NCBI GenBank assembly: GCA_030374765.1
Contig: JARGXX010000098.1
Span: 124,001-188,000 of the forward strand
Direction: 5' to 3'
Length of the DNA: 64,000 nt
Source: Agarophyton chilense
Lineage: Eukaryota > Rhodophyta > Florideophyceae > Gracilariales > Gracilariaceae
Below the pieces are notes generated by a model. It had not been told where the DNA came from. It did no database searches and saw only the letters and a program-made list of their open reading frames with translations. Made by a program: the position numbers and the translations under genes. Below, in pieces: positions 52,902 to 64,000 of this stretch (position 1 is the stretch's first letter; each line of letters opens with the position of its first letter).

Positions 52902-54904
52902 CCCTCGCTGGCGAGTAGTGGACCTACATCCCACTTCCAGCTCGCTGGTGTTGTAGCTCTACCACCCCTTTCCTTCGCCGCAAGCGACCCATCGGCAGTC
53001 CGAACGCTGTGGCAGGTGTCTGCTCTCTCCGTTAGAGCGGATACTACACTTATCGATGTCACAAATATGACACCGAGCGCATATGTAGCAAGTATATGGC
53101 GTAAATTATTTTGAGCTTGTTTGATTGTATCGGCAGAGAATTTGTTTGTCTGTTCAATTCCCTTCATACTTTGAAGATTATGACGCTTTTTAAAATTGTG
53201 ACGTCAGCAAGAGCTCGCGACAAAGGTTCCTAGCGAAGTTAATTAAGTTTCGAACTTTAATCGTTTGCTCAGTTCCGCTTCAAAGTCCAATAAAATCTTC
53301 ATCCATGCCACCAATGCCTCTTGAAGATTAATAGCTGAATCGCGGAAGAATCCTTTCCGGAATATAGGTTCAACTCGCATTTTTATAATTCGCTTCGGCA
53401 GATATTGTTCGAAAACCATCTATAGTTTTGTAAAGGTAGTCATTTTTATACGTCATGGCTATTTTATCTGTCGATGTATAGAAATAACAAATATCATTCT
53501 GTAGGATGTTTTTCGAAATGACAAAATTGATCTCTTTGACATATTCAAACGCCTGGCAATGGTATTCGCATTCTATTTTTTGTAGGTCGTAGGGTCGGTA
53601 GATACGGTACCAAACGAGCTATCATGAAGGGCCCCAAGAAGTAAAAACGCTTCTTGCTTCGATTTTAGAGTAGTATTTCGTTCAGTAATACTGGAAACTC
53701 TTGGGGAAGTATTTGTGGTGATGGAAGAGATTTGTGACGTCACATTGTACACGGATTGAAGAGGACAAAGAGGATGATGGTTTCACGGGAATAGGAAATG
53801 GGACATATTCAAAGCTTTATATGGAAAAGTACATTGAAGTTGGCCCCTTAAGAGAAACTATGTAATATTAGTGCAGTAGCTGGAATGGATACAAGCAACA
53901 ACTACTGAAGATACGGCGCCTTTTGTAGTTTCTAGTTTTGTTTGGCTTGGACTCCTATGCTTGTATCTAAACGGAAAAGGCCTCTTCTAAATATCCGGAG
54001 TAAAACTTCTACCAATTTGTTACCTTTACATCTCCCGGGCCGTTTTTTTTGGTTTGTGATCTTGTCCTAACAGATCATTGCTTTGTACTTGAAAGGTGCA
54101 AAATATGGACCCGTGTATTCTGCTGAACTGATCGGGTGGATAGACTGAACCTTCTGATTAATATGAGCCGTAAAAAAAAGGATTCAGCGTATCGCCACGA
54201 TTTTGTCAAAGTTTCTTTCACACAACCTCTGACGAAACATTCCTCTACTTGAAGAGATTTCATAGAGATCAGAAGAAATGATCCAAACTCGGCTTCCAGA
54301 GCCAAAAATTCGGTTTTGTGCACATCAAGAGTTCCAACAAGCGAGGTACGTAGAACTTACTTCAGATTCTGACATTGTCAAAATCTTCGGTAAGCCGTAC
54401 CCCTACTTCAGCCATTAAGGATGTGGTAAAAGAGCATGATGCTCTAAATATACGCCGTGCCCGAAACTTGTTGTCATTATTGCGGCGATAATATCACCCC
54501 AACATTGTTTCTCTTCGTATTACGAAGTTTGCAAGATTGCAAAAGTTCATTGCGCCATTTCATTAAACACAACAGTAGAGTCTCTTTTTCGTTCCCCTAT
54601 GTCTTATTGTACCCTCTTGCATGACGTTCCAGTCATCCTTACAGCCGACCCTAACAAGGCACCCAGTTTGATGATACTGCATGACTTCCTCCACTTCTTC
54701 CCGCACGAGTTGAAAGTATATATAAGCCGTGAATGGCTTCACTGTGTTCAGAACATTCTGTTTCTCACAGAGGTCAGAAAATTTAATCAAGCCTTTTATG
54801 TGAGCAACATACGGTTTGGCTGTAAAAACTGCCACAACTGTTTGATCGTACAGTTTAGTGTTATGGTGCCACTAGAGCTTCGATATATGCAAAAAAGTAT
54901 CGAT
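52902..54904. other. AT-rich stretch, no firm gene
   Basis: Frames under 110 codons on both strands without recognisable motifs. Part may be the far end of the LTR-like segment at 52467. Confidence 0.4.
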
Positions 54905-55723
54905 TCTTACTCTCTATAGTGCAGTTGTCTACCTGAGTGAACAGCGTCTATGGTAGAGGATTTAGGAGTAAGCGGAGTGTTAACGTACGGTGGAGAGCCT
55001 ATTTGACATGATTTGCCCCAGTTTGATACTGTTCTGTCAATTTGAACAAGTTCAGGTGCTCTAAGAGGACCATGATCTAGCACTCCAACAAGATTGACCT
55101 TCAACGCATTTATCCTTGTCTCCTTGGTGTTGAAGGTGAAGTTAGGAAGGCCAATAGCGGACTGGTCTGCTTTATCAATTACGATGGAGCAGTATTCTTC
55201 GGGGTGCAGTAAAGCCAGTTCAGATTTTTTTGATGCTCGCGCCTCTCCTCCCTCACCATTTGGTTGTGCGACTCTTTCTATCGTTTCAGATCGGCTAGCG
55301 CTTTCAAGTCGTCGCTTGCACTGCTAATTTCCATCGGCAGATGTTCATAATTTTCACACACTGTGAATCTGTGATGCATTCTAACCTTACTTGAGCTTGA
55401 GCAGTGTTCTGCCCAAGTGAAGTAGAAGTAGCTGATGGAAGGTACTGTTCTTGTATGAAGTATGGCATAAGCTTCTCGGAAGCGACCATACACATGCTCC
55501 TTCGGATACTATGGTAGGTTCTGCTCATTTTATCTGGCATCTTATCTCTAATAGTTTCAGCGAGGCTCTCAAGGGAACATATGATTGAGTCCTGCTTCTC
55601 ACTGTCGACAAGACGTGGATGATTTAATGCATGCCTCGGTGTTCTGGAAGACGGAGACGCTTTCACACTAACCTGAAGGTCTCTTGAGAAACAAAAGGCT
55701 TGGTCAAGGAATTTAGTGCACAC
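54905..55723 (-). pseudogene. broken gene of a large algal/coral-type family (resembles the C-terminal DUF7869 type)
   Basis: Minus-strand blocks in three frames read in family order: FYFTWAEHCSSSSKVRMHHR with FTVCENYEHL (about 55410-55345), a charged helical part (NQMVREERREHQKNLNWLY), EYCSIVIDKADQSAIGLPNF (about 55200), TRINALKVNLVGVLDHG, then LNLFKLTEQYQTGANHV (about 55050-55000). The I-D-x-x-D-Q-S-x-x-x-L-P and T-G-A-N-H motifs with a preceding C-containing HHRFxxC block are what I remember of this family, which is multicopy and probably transposon-linked. Stops and at least two frameshifts make it a pseudogene. Family naming is from memory. Confidence 0.5.
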
Positions 55724-55803
55724 TAGTTCAGCATTGAATTCAAATCACTTTCCATCTTTGCGCCACATGCTGTGTAGTGTGCTCCTTCAATCCGACTGAG
55801 ACG

Positions 55804-56705
55804 TCAGGAGTATTCTTTTCGTTTGTGCTGCCAGGAATGTATGGTTGACCTTTTGAAAACATGTCTTCCGATCACAACAAGGCACATTGTTAAGGAAAAC
55901 CCTGTTGTGTCTAGAGATGTTACGGTATTTTTCTTTGAAAATGTACAGTCCATGCTGGGACGTCGCCTCCTTCTGTCTTTGAAATTGTACCTCTTCCTGG
56001 AGCTTATTGGGAAAGATCTAGATAAGGATGGGTCGCTACCCATCGGCTCGATGGCCTACATGTCAACATCGTTTGGCTCCTGATCCATCAAGTCCATGAC
56101 TGATCCCTCACTGTTCTCTACAGTCTCCTCCTTATGATCATCAGGAACGTACTACTCATCATTTATATCTTGGTGCTCTGTACTGGAGTGAGGAGATAAC
56201 GGCTCTTCAGTGCGGTTTGTAGGTGTTGCCTGAGGTCGGGTTGGGTCCGCTGTCTGACATGGTGTAGGGGGAGCAGCACGAAGTGGAGTTCGTTGTGCGG
56301 TCCGGGATGAGGTACTGCGTGCCCACCGAGGTGGAGTTGGGTTTGCCGTCCGACGTGGGGTAGGTGGAACAGCGTAAGGTAGAGTTCGTTGTGCAGACCT
56401 GGATGGGGTAGCATGTGCAGAAGGAGGGGGGTTCGGGTTTGGAATCCGACTTGGGGAAGGGTGAGCCGGAGGAGGTGGAGTGGGCTGCCCATTACCTGAT
56501 GCACGAGTTTCTGCTTTTTCCACTTCGATTCTCTTCGTACAGTCATCGGACCTTATTGATAATGTCTGGCATATATCTCAACTTGTTTCTGGACGCAAAG
56601 GACTTGGAGCAGTTTTGGGGGAGGCGGACGGATGTACTGGAGAGGAAGGAGATCGAGCGGACGGAGAAGATATGGGGGGTGGAGTGCCTTTAGGCGCTAC
56701 CGATC
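55804..56705 (-). pseudogene. Pro/Thr-rich open region, possibly the N-terminal part of the broken gene downstream
   Basis: One minus-strand frame continues from about 56705 to 56152 with a single stop near 56580: Pro/Ser-rich, then a short acidic-basic linker (TKRIEVEKAETRASG), then degenerate PTPRRTANPTPP-type repeats of about 19-20 residues. Coding-like text (DHKEETVENSEGS, RKRYNFKDRRRRRPSMD) continues to about 55804 with stops. It may be the amino-terminal half of the relic at 54905. No domain is recognised. Confidence 0.35.
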
Positions 56706-57187
56706 TGGTGAGTCTCCGAAACATAGCACATACAACGAGATAGATCCGGACAAGTGCCGAATTGACACGACGTCGCTGGAGTCAGACCCCTGGCCAATAA
56801 AAAGCCGGGGTTCAACATCCAGTACCCTGCTAAGCGGCACTGTTAGGAGGTGGGGTGTCGTACTTACCGATAGCTCTGGTAAAAGATAGAGCATGAAGAC
56901 TTATCTTTTAATATTGATATTAGAAACACTACTCCAGAATCAAAAGTGCACAGAATTTTTTGTCCGCGACGTAACTGCTAAAAAAACGAAAACAAATCTT
57001 TGCGGTGCTGGGCGGCAAAATTACTGTCAGCTGTAGAAATAGAGAGTTCGTCCACTAGAGATCTAAAATCGAGAAGATTTATATTTTTTGAAATGGTCTC
57101 CTGAAGAAAAACAGATTAAATGACTTGGCAATGAACATATGCAGTCAGGCGATGCTGATATTATCTTAATGGATATATTGAGCATAT
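56706..57187. other. intergenic stretch
   Basis: Nothing recognisable; short frames only. Confidence 0.4.
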
Positions 57188-58689
57188 TTGTCCAGAATCT
57201 CTCTCAACTTTCCCATCTTGGAGAGAACCTCCAATGTGTGTGAAGAATTGATGAAAGTAAATCTAATTTTCAGATTTGCAAAAACTGGAATTGTTGTAAG
57301 TTTCGATACTGACAAGATCAGAACGTCATCCGTATGCACGTTCAGAATAGGGCCAATTACAGAATACACAGACAGTTAACGATTAGAACAGATAATCTCT
57401 TTAGAAATGGAGACGAGGGAGAAAGCAAATTAAAGTCTGAATATTCCGAAGAAATTTTGGCTTCCCCTTCGAATAAACCAGAAATGGTAAATTGTTCATC
57501 AGAATATGCGGTTATTCTCAAACAAAAGCCATTATGCCAACCAAGAACTTAGTATTGCCAAATTTCGGTGCCCAGCACACTCCTCCGCTCTTTTTTGGAA
57601 TATGATTTCCCGTTATGAAGAAAAAATAATATCTGAAGTTTACCGAATCTTACTTGGCAACAGTTTATGGCAACTATTTTCGATGATGAACTTTACAATA
57701 ATGCGTTAGATGTCTATCATACAATGCGTGTTATGCTTCAGTTCTTACGATTGGTTGACAACGAGGCTTCGCTCATTTCTAAAGTGTTCCCAGTTACAAT
57801 GATGATGCGGAAGAAGCATTGCTTCGTACAAAATCCTTCTACTCATATGAACGCAGGCTCGAGGTGTTGAGCGTTTTCGAATCGCAGATGGATGAGCTGG
57901 GAAAAAAGCTTTTACTACTACGGAACTTGCATTATGTGGCATTCTTTCTTGATTCGCGCAGTACACTTATCGGCTCCAAGGACTACGAAGCTTCTAATGT
58001 CCGTGGAGTAGAGTGTTTTGTTCGTTCTGATGTGTTCCTGGAAAGTGAAAAGATCGACTCGCGAAGACGAGTGTTGGTAGCTATAAAGAAGATATTTAAG
58101 GAGCTGATATTGCATCACGCCAGTTGTAGGCAAGATTTTAAATGTGAGCAATCTTTTACGAGTATCTTGTCAATGTTTATCTTAATTATCTGTTGTGTAC
58201 TGCTTGAAATACGAGAAGACTTCTTTACTACGGGCGTTTGCATTAAAATTGTTTTGCATAAGCCCTTCCTTGGCCAGTGCTTAATACAGTTTCAACCTTC
58301 AGTGACGAGTGAGAACGCAGTCGCGCAACAGACAACTCGACGAGAAGATGCAAATGTTGGTGTTCTGCGATATAGACGATCGACTCATGAAGTTTTACGT
58401 TAGTGGCAATGATAAAACGCGGAGAGAACGCCTACAATTTAAATGGGCTAACATATCCCTTGGTACTGGAGCAGGTGGAGGTTCGCAAAAAGACAACATA
58501 GACTGCTCGGAAAAAAACCAAAATGGGTTTAATGCAAAATTGGATGTCTCAGAGGAAGGAGAGTTCCTCGATTACGACAATGAGGTTTATATGCCTCTTC
58601 TTCTATCAAAAGAGATTCCTCCAATGCCTTCTGGGACGAACAAGGAGAATATAGGTATTGAAGCAGAGAAAACCACGGAGGCAACGTAG
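57188..58689 (+). pseudogene. series of plus-strand coding-like frames, unrecognised
   Basis: Successive frames have protein-like composition: 57334-57552, 57667-57870 (YNNALDVYHTMRVMLQFLRL), 57819-58403 (FESQMDELGKKLLLLRNLHY) and 58309-58689, which ends in an acidic Glu/Asn-rich tail (KEIPPMPSGTNKEN). They overlap in different frames, as in a multi-exon gene or a decayed one. Repeated AG/GT sites allow introns, but I could not build one consistent model. Function unknown. Confidence 0.35.
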
Positions 58690-59417
58690 TTAGTAATATA
58701 AGAAGTTCGTAAGATACATAGTCATCATGTACGTCAAAATAGCACCGAGGTGGTGTTTGTTGATACAGCTAACCTACATGGACAGCCCGGATCGTTTTTA
58801 CCATTGCGGTCGTGAGATCATATATATCTCACCTGGCCATTGTCTCGTACATGAGTCAAAGTAAACCACTTTAGCTCGAATAAGCTGTCAATATTCACCA
58901 ATGCCTCTCTCTTAACGTAAACTTGAACGAGAAGAGGTAGCATGGAAAGGCATATAGAAAACCGGAGAACATGGATCTGTTCGAATGCAGCGTGGCGACA
59001 AAAAACGCTCTGAGTGGAACTGCACGAACTACAACGTTGCGTGAAAGAATACCGAAGCGTAGGGAGGCTGTTGGCTTGCATAAAACTATTCCGTACCGGA
59101 CGGCAACGCAATGACCATTGCAGGGGGTGGCAGCTGTTGAGGAATGGCAGGGTGACGTGCGGGGTATATTTCACTACCCAAGGGTACTTGTACACAACTC
59201 GTTTGAGATCCTTCTTTCTTGTCAAACAACGTTGTCTTCTGTGGGTGTCATTTCTTGTCATCGGCAAAAGTCTCTCTGCCGGAGAGCGATCCGCTTTATC
59301 ACCACGTTATCAGCAGTTAACATTTTTTTTGGCTCCCGGCTGCACACGGTTGTGGAATGTACAAGATACACCCCAAAAAGTGACTTGAGGGAGAAGCCTT
59401 AGCGTTAAGCAGAAACA
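58690..59417. other. intergenic stretch
   Basis: A 149-codon minus frame (58818-59267) and overlapping plus frames have Cys/Arg/Leu-rich compositions typical of non-coding DNA. No gene called. Confidence 0.4.
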
Positions 59418-60088
59418 ATGCCAAAAAACTATGTCGTAATTGATAATGACCTTCGTCCCGAAGAACATCTTATTAAACATGAACCCAAGGTGTTCAATGA
59501 AAAGATTCAAAACGGTATTTTCATGCTCTGGACGTCCCTACAGGACACGTAAAAGGTTGTGATTAGTCTCTCTGGAAAATATGAAGCCCGCGAGCTTCTT
59601 CACCCACCGGAACCATCTAATACTTCGCATAAAAGCGGAATTGAAGAGCGTTGGAAGCGTACGGCCGAGGTGAGAAAGCGAAAGAAGGCTCATAAGCAGC
59701 AAAAGAAGGCCGAGGAGCGGGAGCAGCGAGAAAAGAAGCAGCGAGAAAAGAAGCAGCAAAATAGGCCTGAAGAGCGAGAGCAACGAGAAAAGAAGTAGCG
59801 GAAGAAAGCGGAGCTGCGGGAGCAACGAGAATAAAAGCAGCGAATAAAGGCCAGGAAACCGCAAAAGTAGGCAGATTAACTGAAGCAGATCGATAAGGAA
59901 AAGCGAAGACACGGAAAGTGCAAAAGCAAGTCAATGAAAGATTGTCTGAGGGAATTGGGGGAGTCAGTCAGCAATAGTAACTCTGGGTGCAGTTCTCTGC
60001 CTCCGAAGATTTATGTAAGAGCTACCACTGGGTATTGCCCTCTGCGCACTGCACGCTTCACGCCATCGAAAATCGAAGACGAGTGATG
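59418..60088 (+). pseudogene. decayed gene with Glu/Lys/Gln/Arg-rich coiled-coil region
   Basis: From ATG 59418 (MPKNYVVIDNDLRPEEHLIK) one frame continues through a TAA near 59550 into LSGKYEARELLHPPEPS, a basic hinge (EERWKRTAEVRKRKKAHKQQ) and (EREQREKKQ)-type repeats encoded by GAGAAAAGAAGCAGC-like units. Stops become frequent after 59798. It may be a transposon accessory protein; no family is recognised. Confidence 0.35.
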
Positions 60089-61343
60089 GCAACCACCTCT
60101 GATTTCTTCGACTGCCGAGCGCAAGCTTTGCAGCGCTCTCTTCATCGTGATGACCAGCACAAGTGGCGTCGCGCCGCGCGTCGTCCTGCTCATTGCAACA
60201 CTAGCTGTGTTCGCTGCACTCTAATTTCAGCAGAGGCGTTGTTGTGGCTCGTTCTTATCTTCTACCCACATGCTGGGACTTTGATCACATTTTGCTCTTT
60301 TCGATGCGGCGCCTGAGCTGTCGAAGGTTGCGGAGAGCAGTAAGGCGATGCAGATGCTCGCAGAGAATGAATAATCTGGCTGTCACCCCGTTGCTTGGCC
60401 CTGATCGCGTTGTGCGGAAAACTTTGTTACTGCTTTTGATTGCGATAGGGTTGTAGCCGTTTGAGTCCATGTACTTTTCAATCTCAGAAAATGTCCTACA
60501 TCGATTTTGGCTTTTCAAAGCGTGCAATGTGTCTGCACTGTCCGTCGTCCATGATGATGCCTCGCGATTTAGCTTCACGTACATCATAAACTTTCAACAT
60601 TTACACTATTATCAAGATTATGGCAACATCTTCTTTTGTAAGCCATTACTTTATCTTCAACCCACCTCATCAGAGATCATTTTCTCATTTTGAACACATG
60701 CTGCTTTTCTTTTACATCTGTTTTCAGACAACACAGCGCCTCAAGCAGATGCTGCTTCTTTCCGCCGCCGTTTTCCGCTGCCGCTCTGTTTAGCTCGCTG
60801 TATGGCGGCGTATCCGATTTGAGCATCCCTCTTTGGCACTCGTAGTTCCGCGCTAACAACGAAAAATGTAAGGTGCGCTGTCCTGCTGCCGCCGTGCCGA
60901 CCAAACGCCCTGCACGCAGTGGTGCACACAGGTATTGTTGTTACTTCGGTGCAACGAGGTGTACAGAAAGATAAATTTCACAGCGTGCGTTAAAAAATTG
61001 TTGAATTAGAAAGATGGTGCCTTTGGAATGGACCTACTTTCCGTCAACACTGTCACTCACACAGTTTGGCTACGTAGCTGTAAACTTGCAGTCCTTGAGA
61101 TTTTATTTGTGCGTTTGTTACATTGGTAGAATAGATCCAATTTTGATCAATGAAGCGGGATGGAAGTTTAATACAGTGAAGTAGAGGTTTTCATCGCGCC
61201 TTGACGAAAAATTCATTTTGGCAAAATCTTGGGTGTATCAAAAATTTATTCTCTAGTAAAGGTTTTTAACAAAGAAAATTTGTGTTATTCGTGGTCTATT
61301 TAAGCTGAACGCAATCTCGTCGGTCTAACCACGCATTTCAGTA
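60089..61343. other. intergenic stretch
   Basis: Short frames on both strands, none convincing. No terminal inverted repeat for the downstream Harbinger-like unit was found by eye. Confidence 0.4.
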
Positions 61344-62387
61344 GTGCTAAAATTTCCGATATTCAAAGATGCGGGAAAATATATCAAACGGGCTACGATC
61401 CCGCGAACTAGAAATCCCACTGATTCTGGCCGGAAACCGAAACAGTTCTGCACGCACGCAGCTTCAAGGTTCCCCCCAACAGGGATTAGAATCGGCATAA
61501 AAGCACATGCACCTATATCCTTCACCACGGCATCCCCTGCAACCGCCTCCGTTTCTTCCGCTGGCGAATGCGCGGCCCCTTTGAAGACGACAGAGAAAGA
61601 TGGCCGTTTCGTTTGAAACAAAAAGGAAAAGGAGTTGATCATCAGGCAGCTCATGGCCTGCGATGCTCCACTCCAGAAAATGAAGACGCTGGAAGATACT
61701 TCCGAACAAGTCTCGCAGGCTTGCCGTACCCGTCCCATCACGGATAATGTGATCGCCTCGCAGGTAAAGGATTATGGGATGTTCTGTCGTCGGTGGCACA
61801 TGGCTAAAGCACAGAAGTGGCACGTGCAATATCTCGCGTCAACAGTGCTGAAGCTCTCCAAAGCCGTGAACATTGCGGAACCTGCCTCTGACGACGATGA
61901 TGACACTCCACTGGCTGCTGACTGTTCCAGGCATAAAGAGGGGGACGCACAACACATCCTAGACCAAGCCGCGATCGAATACTAGCACCAGGCGAAACGC
62001 CGTATCTAACCGACGGATGAGGACACCGAAAAGGGGATGTCCCGCCAGCGAAAGTCTCGTAAAGAGAAGAAGCACCGTATCGAAAAGAGTAAGGCTGAGT
62101 ACACGAACCAGAAACGGGAGCGAGAGCAGGCGAAGTTGTGTCGGATTGAAGAGCGCCGTGGAACGGACTTGCGAACCTTGAAGGCCGAGACAATGACTGC
62201 AAACGCCGCTGCAGCGAGCGTGAAAACTGCGGCACGCCAGTTTGAGCAGTGTGCAACGTTTTTCTCCATGTACACAGCGCTGTACAAAGTGGCGAATCTG
62301 GAACCGACTACTCCGCTGTCTGTGCCGTTGAAAACTGAGTCACTGGAAATGAACTCATCCATCTCCAGCAAAAGCCAACCGGCGTAA
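61344..62387 (+). pseudogene. Myb/SANT-like DNA-binding protein of a Harbinger-type element, three in-frame stops
   Basis: A single plus-strand frame of 348 codons is broken only by stops at 61614, 61983 and 62007. The region TEKDGRFV, stop (Trp expected), NKKEKELIIRQLMACDAPLQ, then VSQACRTRPITDNVIASQVK and DYGMFCRRW has the W...L...SxxQVKDR-like layout of Myb/SANT-like DNA-binding domains. An acidic Asp run and a long basic coiled coil (RQRKSRKEKKHRIEKSKAEY) with an Ala-rich end follow. Harbinger elements encode such a protein to help load the transposase on the DNA ends. It is tail-to-tail with a transposase relic at 62653. Confidence 0.5.
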
Positions 62388-62456
62388 AAGCGGCATCGAC
62401 CAACAAGCCGCCTGTTTCTAAAGAGTAAAGAAGGTCTGGGTAGAGCCCGGTGCGGT

Positions 62457-62473
62457 CTGGGGCAGAGCCCCAG
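62457..62473. terminator. inverted repeat between convergent Harbinger-type genes
   Basis: CTGGGGC-AGA-GCCCCAG has a perfect 7-bp stem in the spacer between the Myb-like frame and the transposase frame. A weaker relative (GGGTAGAGCCC) precedes it. Any role in 3' end formation is inferred. Confidence 0.25.
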
Positions 62474-62652
62474 CGTTGTGTGCACGAGCCCCCGAAAAAT
62501 TTTCATGTCTCGACATGTACTTGTCGCAATTTGAGGCTACTTGAGGGCGAGTGAAGGAGGTGGAACCAGTGGGCGGAGGGATCGTGTTTGAAGCATTTTA
62601 TCGAAGTAAACTACTCACTACTGATTTCAGCCCGTTTCATCTTCTCCTGGTA

Positions 62653-63590
62653 TCACTTCAGCGTCTGCAAGGCGTAGCCACGTCTTCCGAGGCGCCCGCT
62701 AGCTATCATCGCCGACGTAGTGAACGCTGGAGGGAACAGGCGTTTCTCCAGCGCCCACCTCCCGAGAAAGATTCTATGGCGATTGCTTGTGCACACTATC
62801 CCCCACTTATTCAACATGCTTTGCTTCCTTACGTCGCGGTTGTGTGCGCCCCTGAAGTGCCACTAGGTGCTCTCGTTGGCCGTGAAGGGCCCCACGAGGT
62901 CCCCGTCACCAGGGAAGCCCATGTCCGCCATACCGTGCTCCCCTTGGGAGAGGTATGCGTTGCGATTTTGGTACACATCAGAATCTACATAGAGCGTACG
63001 GTCGCTCTGGGCTCCCTTTTCTGTGATCTTTAGACGAATAAAGCGGCCGAATAGGTCACAATACACGAGAAGTGCAAAGACGTGTTTGCGCTTGTAACTG
63101 TCGTATGCGCGTTCTTGTTCATGGTCTTCGCCGGGCCTGAATCTCTTTGCCTTGTTTCCATCTACGAAAAACACGCACTGCAGGAATCCGATTACGAGAC
63201 CCTACGTCTCCTTCCGTTCATCTTTATCGGCCCAACGTATGAGAGGAAAGTCAACCGCAAGTAACGTCTTGAAGGCGCCTAAGAGAGCTTGGCGAAAGTA
63301 GTTAGAAACCGTACCAGAAGACACGTCGAACTTCATCGCGGCCTATTCTACGCCAACACCGCCCTCGTTCAGGCCTCCTATATCGAGGAGGAAGAGAAAA
63401 AACATTTCTTTTGTCTGTAGTTTGCGCTTCCGATTTTGCCGCATGCTGTTTTTTCATCGCTTAGCTCATGACGCACGTCCATGGTCTGCTTTAGTTCAGG
63501 GCGCACGAGATCCAGATGGTCGTCAAACTCCTCACGACTGGGGTGGATGAGTTTATCAAAGATACCTACGTCTGGATCGCCGTTTTGCAC
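62653..63590 (-). pseudogene. Harbinger-type (DDE_Tnp_4/HARBI1-like) transposase, decayed
   Basis: On the minus strand: SREEFDDHLDLVRPEL (N-terminal helix), a frame change, FDVSSGTVSNYFRQALLGAF (helix-turn-helix part), CVFFVDGNKAKRFRPGED (first catalytic Asp), YDSYKRKHVFALLVYCDLFG, MADMGFPGDGDLVGPF (second Asp) and KWGIVCTSNRHRIFLGRW. The order and spacing fit HARBI1-like nucleases. Stops lie in the GRVE-A, KET-G and NEST blocks. Where a Glu is expected before the KWG block, Leu-Asn is seen, so the third catalytic residue also seems lost. Together with the convergent Myb/SANT-like gene it makes a dead Harbinger unit. Confidence 0.6.
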
Positions 63591-64000
63591 GCACGAATAG
63601 AACGCGCTGAGCTTGCGTCGCGCGTATTTTGCCTTCGCGTAGCCATTAGCAGTGTGTCAACGATCAGGGCCTAAGATGTTTTCGTCTGAACTCGATACAT
63701 CTTCCTGCTTTTGCATGCAGCGTGTAGCATGAAGAGAGGAGGAATGGGCTAGAAGATGGGCTGTGCATGCTGAAACGGCGGCAGCCTGCTGCATAAGAAT
63801 CATGCCTATAATATCGTCGTCGTCCATGGTCTACGGTAGGTAGCAAATCTCGTGATTGGATTCAGTATGTCGCGCACACTCTCTGAAACACCAATGTAAA
63901 TTGCCAGCGAGCTGTTCTTATGGAATACGAACAGCTTAAATACTGGCCTTCAGATTTACCAGATTTTTTGTTAGTTAAAAACCTTTAGTATATCAAACAC
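63591..64000. other. right end of the window, no firm gene
   Basis: A minus-strand frame at 63664-63846 is short and Arg/His/Ser-rich. It could be the N-terminal fringe of the transposase unit but shows no motif. Confidence 0.35.

Overview
The window is nuclear DNA of a eukaryote. It carries genes with short GT-AG introns (71 bp in a Nopp140/SRP40-type gene, 108 bp in ASF1), closely packed housekeeping genes, and large chromodomain-bearing Ty3/gypsy retrotransposons. Base composition alternates between a balanced or GC-rich retroelement half and AT-rich intergenic DNA. A compact, intron-poor genome invaded by nested gypsy elements would suit a florideophyte red alga of the Chondrus type. That assignment is inference; no taxonomic marker in the window proves it.

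Layout. 1-1986: flank with the decayed remains of a WD40 gene resembling CAF-1 subunit B (p60). 1987-25555: gypsy element 1, coding on the minus strand, flanked by the 5-bp target duplication ATTAA. 13757-25512: gypsy element 2, coding on the plus strand, inserted 38 bp before the outer end of the right LTR of element 1 and flanked by CAACC. 25561-31354: sparse region with two unrecognised genes, one a membrane protein. 31355-36964: gene island with Nopp140/SRP40 (minus), a sterol-desaturase-family hydroxylase (plus), ASF1 (minus) and ribosomal protein bL17 (minus), with a G-box-rich minisatellite just upstream of bL17. 38650-49591: gypsy element 3, old and heavily mutated, coding on the minus strand. 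49597-64000: AT-rich DNA with a solo-LTR-like segment, a broken gene of an algal/coral-type family, and a decayed Harbinger-like pair (Myb/SANT protein plus DDE transposase).

The main find is shared by all three gypsy elements. Between the chromodomain end of pol and the 3' LTR, each carries an extra gene of roughly 600 codons on the strand OPPOSITE to gag-pol: 2843-4756 (+), 22664-24520 (-), and a frameshifted remnant at about 39640-41345 (+). The proteins are clearly related to each other (WW, PP and E-W-A blocks in an Arg/Trp-rich core, then an acidic or low-complexity tail). I do not recognise them as any known domain. The copy in element 2 is fully open although its own gag and pol are broken. 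Only about 80 bp lie between its ATG and the LTR, so the LTR would have to act as an antisense promoter. The LTR of element 1 has a symmetrical core (an 18-bp palindrome next to CACTATATAGTG) that could fire both ways.

The three elements also share an unusual primer-binding site (TGGTCTCCCGACTTAGAAG, 19/19 identical in elements 1 and 2, one mismatch in element 3). In elements 1 and 2 pol lies in the -1 frame relative to gag, with a conserved A-rich slip site and hairpin. None looks autonomous today: element 1 has stops and a frameshift in gag-pol, element 2 has lost the first catalytic Asp of integrase and separated its chromodomain, and element 3 is broken throughout. Of the host genes, ASF1 and CAF-1 p60 are known partners in histone H3-H4 deposition; here ASF1 is intact with an E2F-like site upstream, while the p60-like gene is a relic cut by element 1.
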